In this document: positions 59,382 to 64,000 of the stretch, in pieces | How the letters are laid out: the number at the start of each line of letters is the position of its first letter | How positions within the stretch are numbered: position 1 is the first letter of the stretch | DNA from: Streptomyces thermolilacinus SPC6 | Lineage (GTDB): Bacteria; Actinomycetota; Actinomycetes; Streptomycetales; Streptomycetaceae | DNA: 64,000 nt | Assembly (NCBI RefSeq): GCF_000478605.2 | Contig: NZ_ASHX02000001.1 | Coordinates: 868,001 to 932,000, forward strand | Direction of reading: 5' to 3' | Made by a program: the position numbers and the translations under genes | The notes under the pieces: model-generated | The model's database searches: none | The model's input: only the letters and a program-made list of their open reading frames with translations | Told to the model about the DNA's origin: nothing

Positions 59382-59930
59382 TCAGCCGCTGCGCTCGTCG
59401 CCCGTGTCCCCCCCGATGCCGGTGTCGCCCACGTAGCCCCGGTCGCCCTCGCCTTCCTCGTCGGGCTCCGGTACGAGGTGGACGGCGGCCTCCTCGGCGG
59501 ACGCGGCGCCGCCGTCGACGCCCACGTCCCGGCCGACGACGTCCTTCTCGGTGTCGGTGCGGGCGCCCTCGTCGGGGGCGACGAGCCTGCCGGACCGGTC
59601 GCGGCCGACCTGGTCGTCCATCGGCTCGCCCATGCCGCCGGGCAGGTCACCGATGCCGTCCGACGCCTCGGCGCCCTGGGGGAGGTCGGGGACCTCGCGG
59701 GAGAGCCGCTGGTCGAGGCTCTCGCCCTCGCGCTGCTCGCGGGCGGTGGTGCCGACGTCGTCGGCGGCGAGGGGCCGCTCCGGGGGCGAGTAGCCCTCGT
59801 CGTACGGGTTGGAGGCGCGGTCCGAAAGGGTGTCCTCGTCGTCCAGGATCCCGTGGTCCTCGCGGATCTGGCGGTCGTCGGTGGGGTCGGGCTGGTAGAC
59901 CTCGTCGCCCATCGTCTCTTCGGTTCCCAT
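59382..59930 (-). CDS. DUF5709 family acidic protein
   Basis: The 182-residue protein is very acidic and matches DUF5709: the N-terminal DPTDDRQIREDHGILDDEDT, the conserved SDRASNPYDEGYSPPERP, and the closing AAVHLVPEPDEEG. It is predicted to be largely disordered in solution. The family is actinobacterial and unknown in function, often near stress genes; a CsbD gene lies upstream here. ATG 59930 with GGGAGC upstream. No membrane segment or cysteine. Confidence 0.88.
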   Translation of the reverse strand: MGTEETMGDEVYQPDPTDDRQIREDHGILDDEDTLSDRASNPYDEGYSPPERPLAADDVGTTAREQREGESLDQRLSREVPDLPQGAEASDGIGDLPGGMGEPMDDQVGRDRSGRLVAPDEGARTDTEKDVVGRDVGVDGGAASAEEAAVHLVPEPDEEGEGDRGYVGDTGIGGDTGDERSG

Positions 59931-60290
59931 GGCTCGCTCCCGGTCGGCTGCGGTTTCGCCTGCTCCGCGTATCCAGCCTGGCGCAGGTCACACATCCCGG
60001 CACCCGCGCGCGGTGCAAACGGGCGCCGGACACGCCCGTGCCGCCCCCGCGCGGCGCGTGGAGCGTCGTACGGGGGCGGCACGGGACGCGGCCCCGGCAC
60101 CTCGGGGGGCCCGGTCGGACCCGTCGGAACCGACAGGGCCCGGTGGACCGGGTGGCCCGGCGGTAATCGGTGGACCCGGTCGGTCCTGTGGCGGGCGCCG
60201 GACCCTGTGGCGGGCGCGCCGGTCCGGCGCGTGGGGCGCGGAGCACCGGCGCGGACCGGGAGAGCGTTCTCCCGGCCCGGCGCGGGGAAC
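59931..60290. other. Intergenic region between CsbD and DUF5709 genes
   Basis: These 360 bases contain no convincing gene. Near the CsbD end lies a perfect hairpin (60256-60275). A 14-bp direct repeat CCTGTGGCGGGCGC occurs at 60185-60198 and 60204-60217. The rest should hold the DUF5709 promoter, which I cannot place. Confidence 0.45.
60256..60275 (-). terminator. Hairpin after the CsbD gene
   Basis: CCGGGAGA and TCTCCCGG pair perfectly over 8 bp with a GCGT loop, about 16 nt past the CsbD stop on the minus strand. Confidence 0.7.
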
Positions 60291-60464
60291 TCAGCGCTTG
60301 AAAGCGTTCTTGGCCTTCTTGCCGGCCTCGCGCAGGTCGGCCTTGGCCCGTTCGGTGCGGCCTTCGGCGGTCATGCTCTCGTTGCCGACCGTGCGGCCCA
60401 CGTTCTCCTTGACCGCACCCTTGGCCTGCTCGACCTTGGCGTTTGCCTTCCGCTTAGCGGACAT
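60291..60464 (-). CDS. CsbD family general stress protein
   Basis: A 57-residue product starts at ATG 60464 after GGGAG. The sequence KANAKVEQAKGAVKENVGRT, followed by VGNESMTAEGRTERAKADLR, is the CsbD signature (the KGxxKExxG and EGK-type motifs). The protein is small, basic and helical. CsbD was found as a sigma-B-controlled stress protein in Bacillus; the function is still unclear. It stands alone and is followed by a terminator hairpin. Confidence 0.9.
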   Translation of the reverse strand: MSAKRKANAKVEQAKGAVKENVGRTVGNESMTAEGRTERAKADLREAGKKAKNAFKR

Positions 60465-60577
60465 GTGCGTACTCCCTGGCTGTCGGTCGCTTACCCCCAC
60501 GGGGTGCGCCTGCCCCGCCCCCGTACGACCAAACCAGGACGCACCAGCCCGTACCAGCCCACCCCGGGTGCCCCGGA

Positions 60578-61717
60578 TCAGCGCACCCCCTCCTGTGTGC
60601 GGCGTACGCACTCCGCGACGACGGCCCCCAGGGTGCCGTGCCGGCGCAGCAGCCGGCGCTGGACGCGGGCGCCGTTGCCGCCGCTCACCAGGTCGTCGAG
60701 GGCCTTGCTGGCGTGCGCGTGGTCGCCGTTCTCGTCCAGCGCCTCCTCGACGTGCTGGAACAGCGCCTGGACGACCCGCTCGGCCGGGGCGGGCCGCATC
60801 GTGCGCGGGTGGACCAGCTCGCCGTCGAGCCCGGAGCGGGCGGCCCGCCAGGCGGCGGCGCGCAGCAGTCCGATGCCGTGGTGCGCGGGCGGGCGGCCCT
60901 CCCGCCAGTGCCGCGCGGCCGTGTCCACGAGGGCGCGGGCGAGCGTCGCGACGAGGACGGTCGTGGAGGCGTCGAGGCAGACGTCGGCGGCGCGGATCTC
61001 GACGGTCGGGTAGTGCCGGGAGAGCCGGGCGTCGAAGTAGAGCATCCCCTCGTCCTGGAGGACGCCGGTGGCGAGCAGCTCGCGCGCCCGCTCGTGGTAC
61101 CGGTCGGCGGAGCCGAACAGCTCCACCGGCCCGACGGACGGCCAACGGCCCCACACCCGGCTGCGGTAGCTGTGGTACTCGGTGTCCTTGCCGTGCCAGA
61201 ACGGGGAGTTGGCGCTCAGCGCGACCAGCACCGACAGCCAGGGCCGTATCCGGTCGAGAACGGCCACGCCCTCCTCGTCGGAGGCGACCGACACATGGAC
61301 GTGGCACCCGCAGGTGAGCTGCTCCAGGGCGGTCAGCCCGTAGTGCTCCTGTATCCACCGGTAGCGTTTGCCCTCGGTGACGGCGGGCCCGACCGGCAGG
61401 GGCGAGGTGGCCAGCGCCACGACGGCGGCGCCCGCCTCGGCGGCGAGCCGGGCCGCACCGGCGCGGCACCGCTCGATCTCGGCGGCCACCTCGCCCATCA
61501 CGGTCCGGGGCTCCGTCCCGAACTCCAGCTGCTGGCCGTGTAGTTCCTTGGTGTAGGCGTGGCCCTGCCCCTGGTGGTGCCGGGCGGCGACGGCCAGCAC
61601 CTCCTCGGAGAGAGCGCGCGGCTCCCCCGATCGCGGGTCCACGAGGAGGAGCTCCTCCTCCACTCCGACACTGCGCAAAAGAACCCGCCTTTCCGATCGC
61701 ATCCTTGAGCGGACCAT
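60578..61717 (-). CDS. Carboxylate-amine ligase, YbdK/GCS2 type
   Basis: From ATG 61717 the product has 379 residues. Glutamate-cysteine ligase family 2 motifs are SVGVEEELLLVDPRSGEPRA, GQQLEFGTEPRTVMGEVAAE, QLTCGCHVHVSVASDEEGVA, ALSANSPFWHGKDTEYHSYR and PTVEIRAADVCLDASTTVLV. YbdK-type enzymes join a carboxylate and an amine using ATP; the natural substrates are not known, and only some members make gamma-glutamylcysteine. Actinobacteria make mycothiol rather than glutathione, so this is likely another ligation. ATG 61702 is an alternative start. It has no obvious operon partner. Confidence 0.9.
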   Translation of the reverse strand: MVRSRMRSERRVLLRSVGVEEELLLVDPRSGEPRALSEEVLAVAARHHQGQGHAYTKELHGQQLEFGTEPRTVMGEVAAEIERCRAGAARLAAEAGAAVVALATSPLPVGPAVTEGKRYRWIQEHYGLTALEQLTCGCHVHVSVASDEEGVAVLDRIRPWLSVLVALSANSPFWHGKDTEYHSYRSRVWGRWPSVGPVELFGSADRYHERARELLATGVLQDEGMLYFDARLSRHYPTVEIRAADVCLDASTTVLVATLARALVDTAARHWREGRPPAHHGIGLLRAAAWRAARSGLDGELVHPRTMRPAPAERVVQALFQHVEEALDENGDHAHASKALDDLVSGGNGARVQRRLLRRHGTLGAVVAECVRRTQEGVR

Positions 61718-62025
61718 GACGGAACTGCCGGACTTGCCGAACGTGCTGGGTCGTCCATCATCCCCGGTGCGGCGGGCGGACGCACCGCCCGGGAAGCCCC
61801 TCACGGGTATCTGGCCAGTTCCCGCCGCCCCCGGCCAAAACAACGGTGCCGACACCTCTCCGCAGCGCACTCCGAGCCCCGTCGGCCACCTGCAGCCCCA
61901 CCCGGCCGCCCCGGACCCCACACCCACCGCGCGCCCGCCGACCGTCACCCGGGGACACAGGGCGTCAATCGCACTAGTACAGAAACTGTTTGCGGCTAGT
62001 GCGAAGCCGGGATAGATTCCCCGTC
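61718..62025. other. Divergent intergenic region between ligase and GNAT genes
   Basis: No gene is convincing within these 308 bases. The stretch near the GNAT gene carries a nested inverted repeat (61970-62003) and is AT-richer than its surroundings, suggesting a promoter region. Confidence 0.5.
61970..62003. promoter_or_regulatory. Nested inverted repeat upstream of the GNAT gene
   Basis: Outer arms CGCACTAG (61970-61977) and CTAGTGCG (61996-62003) are a perfect 8-bp pair 18 nt apart. Within the spacer, ACAG-AAA-CTGT forms a second small palindrome. It lies 23 nt before ATG 62026, so it may be an operator or a leader hairpin. Confidence 0.55.
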
Positions 62026-62640
62026 ATGTCTGCCTCAGCTCCCCTGCCCGTCACGCTCGTCGGCCCCCACGTACGCCTGGAGCCGTTGTCGATGGACCAT
62101 CTCGACGATCTGTTCGCGGCGGGAGGCCGCGACGAGGAGGTGTGGAGGTGGCTGGGAGGGCCGGCGCCCCGGACACGCGAGGAGCTGCGCGGCAAGCTCG
62201 CCGAGCTGCTGGAGCACGCCGGGCGCGGTGAGTACGTCGCCTTCGCGGTCATCCACCTCGCGAGCGGCCGGGCCGTCGGCTGGACCACGTACATGGACAT
62301 CGACGTGGCCGACGAGCGGCTGGAAATCGGCTCGACGTGGTACGGGCGCGCGTACTGGCGCACCGCGGTCAACACCGCGTCGAAGCTGCTGCTCCTCACC
62401 CACGCGTTCGAGGACCTGGGCATGGGGCGCGTGCAGTTGAAGACCGACCATCTCAATCACCGCTCGCAGGCGGCCATCGCGCGGCTCGGCGCGCGGCGCG
62501 AAGGGGTCCTGCGCCGCCATCGCAGGCGGCCGGACGGCACCTGGCGCGACTCGGTGTACTTCTCGATCCTCGCCTCGGAGTGGCCCGCGGCCAAGGAGCG
62601 CCTGGCCGCCCGCCTGGACGGACCCGGCCACGGCGGATAG
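62026..62640 (+). CDS. GNAT family acetyltransferase (RimJ/RimL-like)
   Basis: From ATG 62026 the product has 204 residues and fits acetyltransferase family 3: VTLVGPHVRLEPLSMDHLDD at the start, YVAFAVIHLASGRAVGWTTY, LEIGSTWYGRAYWRTAVNTA, THAFEDLGMGRVQLKTDHLN and HRSQAAIARLGARREGVLRR. It transfers an acetyl group from acetyl-CoA to an unknown amine, perhaps a protein N-terminus or small molecule. GTG-type starts upstream are less likely. It is preceded by a nested inverted repeat and followed by the LD-carboxypeptidase gene, 170 bp away. Confidence 0.9.
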   Translation: MSASAPLPVTLVGPHVRLEPLSMDHLDDLFAAGGRDEEVWRWLGGPAPRTREELRGKLAELLEHAGRGEYVAFAVIHLASGRAVGWTTYMDIDVADERLEIGSTWYGRAYWRTAVNTASKLLLLTHAFEDLGMGRVQLKTDHLNHRSQAAIARLGARREGVLRRHRRRPDGTWRDSVYFSILASEWPAAKERLAARLDGPGHGG

Positions 62641-62810
62641 CGCCCCGCGTCCGCCCGCGCAGCCGTCGCGGGTGAGACATCACCGGGGCCGTACAGGACC
62701 GGGCGGCCTCCGGTCCGCGACCGTGAACCCCGGCCTCGCAGCCCGCGGCGGGGCGGACGGGGGCTTCAACCGGGGGCGCGGGGGGACGCGGCGGTGCCAG
62801 AATCCCGCAC

Positions 62811-63839
62811 ATGTCGATTCGCTACCCACGCCCCCTGCGCCCCGGCGACCGTATCGCCGTCACCTCCCCGTCCAGCGGTGTGCCGGAGGAGCTCCGGGCG
62901 CGGCTCGACGTGGCCGTCCGCGCCGTGGAGGCGCGCGGGTACGAGGTCGTGCTGGGCGACTGCATGGACGGCTCCGGGCACGTCAGCGCCCCTGCCGCCG
63001 ACCGTGCCGCCGAGTTGACGGCGATGCTCACCGACCCCGCCGTGCGGGCCGTCGTGCCGCCGTGGGGCGGCGAGACCGGGATCGACGTGGTCCCGCTCCT
63101 CGACTTCGACCGGCTGCGCGACGCCGAACCCACCTGGCTCGTCGGCTACTCCGACATGTCCACCCTGCTCACCCCCCTCACGCTGCTCACCGGCACGGCC
63201 ACGCTCCACGGCGCCAACCTGATGGAGACCCCGTACCGGACACCGGAGGGCCTGCTGTCCTGGCTCGACGTGGTGACCGTCCCCGAGGGCGGCACGTTCA
63301 CGCAGAACTCGCCGGGCCGTTACCGCTCCCCCGGCTGGGACGACTGGGCCGCCGACCCGCACGTGGACACCTTGAGGCTGGACACCCCCGGCACCTGGCG
63401 GCGCCTGGACGGCGACGGGGACGTGGACGTGCGGGGACGGCTGGTCGGAGGCTGCGTCGAGACGCTGAGCGGCCTCGCCGGGACGCCGTACGGGGACGTG
63501 TCCGCTTTCGCCCGCGCCCACGCCCCCGAGGGGCTGATCGTGTACGTGGAGGCCTGCGAGGACAACGCGTTCAGCATCTGCCGCACCCTGCACGGGATGC
63601 GGCTGGCCGGGTTCTTCGACGCGGCCGACGCCGTGCTGATCGGCCGCACCGCCGCGCCCGACCGGCCGTCCCTCACCCAGTACGACGCGGTGCTGGACGC
63701 GCTGGGGCCGCTGGGCGTGCCGCTGATCGCGGACGTGGAGTGCGGCCACGTACAGCCGCACCTGCCGCTCGTCAACGGCGCGCTCGGCCGGGTCGTCCAC
63801 ACGGCGACCCGGCACGAGGTGACGCAGACCCTGGCCTGA
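62811..63839 (+). CDS. LD-carboxypeptidase, peptidase family S66
   Basis: The 342-residue protein has the S66 pattern: RPGDRIAVTSPSSGVPEELR at the start, then PPWGGETGIDVVPLLDFDRL, the nucleophile Ser114 in VGYSDMSTLL, Glu247 in VYVEACEDNAFS and His313 in VECGHVQPHLPLVNGA. It cleaves an LD-peptide bond in cytoplasmic muropeptide (cell-wall recycling) or, as MccF, inactivates peptide-nucleotide antibiotics. No signal peptide is present. The length fits MccF-like and LdcA enzymes. It is convergent with an unidentified gene at the right edge. Confidence 0.92.
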   Translation: MSIRYPRPLRPGDRIAVTSPSSGVPEELRARLDVAVRAVEARGYEVVLGDCMDGSGHVSAPAADRAAELTAMLTDPAVRAVVPPWGGETGIDVVPLLDFDRLRDAEPTWLVGYSDMSTLLTPLTLLTGTATLHGANLMETPYRTPEGLLSWLDVVTVPEGGTFTQNSPGRYRSPGWDDWAADPHVDTLRLDTPGTWRRLDGDGDVDVRGRLVGGCVETLSGLAGTPYGDVSAFARAHAPEGLIVYVEACEDNAFSICRTLHGMRLAGFFDAADAVLIGRTAAPDRPSLTQYDAVLDALGPLGVPLIADVECGHVQPHLPLVNGALGRVVHTATRHEVTQTLA

Positions 63840-63871
63840 CGCGGGGCCGGGCCCGACGCGAGTCGCGTCAG
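63836..63871. terminator. Hairpin spanning convergent stops
   Basis: CTGACGCG (63836-63843) pairs perfectly with CGCGTCAG (63864-63871). It includes the stop codons of both convergent genes. Confidence 0.5.
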
Positions 63872-64000
63872 ACGATGGGCGGCTGGGCCAGCCGTACGAG
63901 TTCGAGTGCCTGCTCCGGGAACCAGGCGCCCGCGCGCGGGTCGATCATGCCTCGCGCCGGGTCCTCGGGTCCCGGGGTGCCGCGCAGGCACTGCCCGTCG
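63868..64000 (-). CDS. C-terminal end of an unidentified protein (truncated at window edge)
   Basis: The minus-strand frame is open from the right edge to TGA at 63868. The visible 43 residues include GQCLRGTPGPEDPARGMIDP and, nearer the end, AWFPEQALELVRLAQPPIV. No family can be named from so short a stretch. Coding-like base use and a stop inside a shared hairpin with the carboxypeptidase gene support it being a real gene end. Confidence 0.5.
   Translation of the reverse strand, partial: DGQCLRGTPGPEDPARGMIDPRAGAWFPEQALELVRLAQPPIV

Noticed and set aside
54896..60100. A very long minus-strand open frame (over 1,700 codons) spanning the aldehyde oxidoreductase genes
   Set aside because: It is partly the FAD subunit and otherwise an out-of-frame shadow, Arg/Pro-rich, produced by extreme GC content.
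61716..62015. Pro-rich plus-strand frame of 99 codons in the divergent region
   Set aside because: It starts within the ligase start region, has low complexity and overlaps the likely GNAT promoter.

Overview
The window is a very GC-rich actinobacterial chromosome segment. Third codon positions are almost all G or C, GTG starts are common, genes often meet as ATGA or GTGA overlaps, and the families present (SARP/AfsR-type NB-ARC regulator, DUF5709, DUF2267, HATPase_c_2 proteins, PucR regulators, an IdeR/DmdR-type iron box, a third MreB-like protein) point to Streptomyces or a close relative. I see no tRNA, rRNA, CRISPR array, prophage or intact insertion sequence.

Layout. 1-5.5 kb: 3' part of an AfsR-like regulator, two poorly known proteins (one with ankyrin repeats), a small L7/L12-CTD-like protein and a DedA membrane protein. 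5.7-9.1 kb (minus): APC amino-acid permease, MreB/actin-like protein and two DksA/TraR zinc-finger proteins. 9.4-14.3 kb (plus): NarL-type two-component pair, Pro-rich membrane protein and a fused SecDF ending in a strong hairpin. 14.4-18.7 kb (minus): DUF2165 protein coupled to a secreted renal-dipeptidase-like enzyme with a discoidin domain, DUF2267 protein, a 55-residue membrane protein and Hsp20 with a HAIR-like operator. 18.9-26.6 kb: HATPase_c_2 protein, small CxxC protein, transposase-derived protein, PucR regulator, frameshifted phosphotransferase, membrane-tethered sigma-like protein and a transaldolase-like protein lacking the catalytic lysine. 26.8-31.4 kb (plus): class A beta-lactamase, then beta-phosphoglucomutase and GH65 phosphorylase.

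31.8-47.4 kb is the centrepiece: an iron-box-controlled operon of eleven genes for an NRPS-independent (citrate-hydroxamate) siderophore. It encodes a diaminobutyrate aminotransferase, a diaminobutyrate decarboxylase, a diamine N-hydroxylase, an NIS synthetase, an acetyltransferase, an MFS exporter, a second PLP decarboxylase, a second NIS synthetase and an ABC importer (ATPase, lipoprotein, double permease). The gene set matches the rhizobactin-1021/schizokinen logic, with one extra decarboxylase that suggests a second diamine or a variant product.

47.5-64 kb: photolyase coupled to an SDR/DUF2867 protein; a MarR repressor beside an MMPL exporter with a palindromic operator; glutaminase; a conserved unknown; a PaoABC-type molybdenum aldehyde oxidoreductase whose FAD subunit is frameshifted at a 12-C tract; DUF5709 and CsbD stress proteins; a YbdK-type ligase; a GNAT acetyltransferase behind a nested inverted repeat; an S66 LD-carboxypeptidase; and the C-terminal end of an unidentified minus-strand gene.

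Both frameshifts lie at homopolymers, so base-calling error is a serious alternative to real gene decay.
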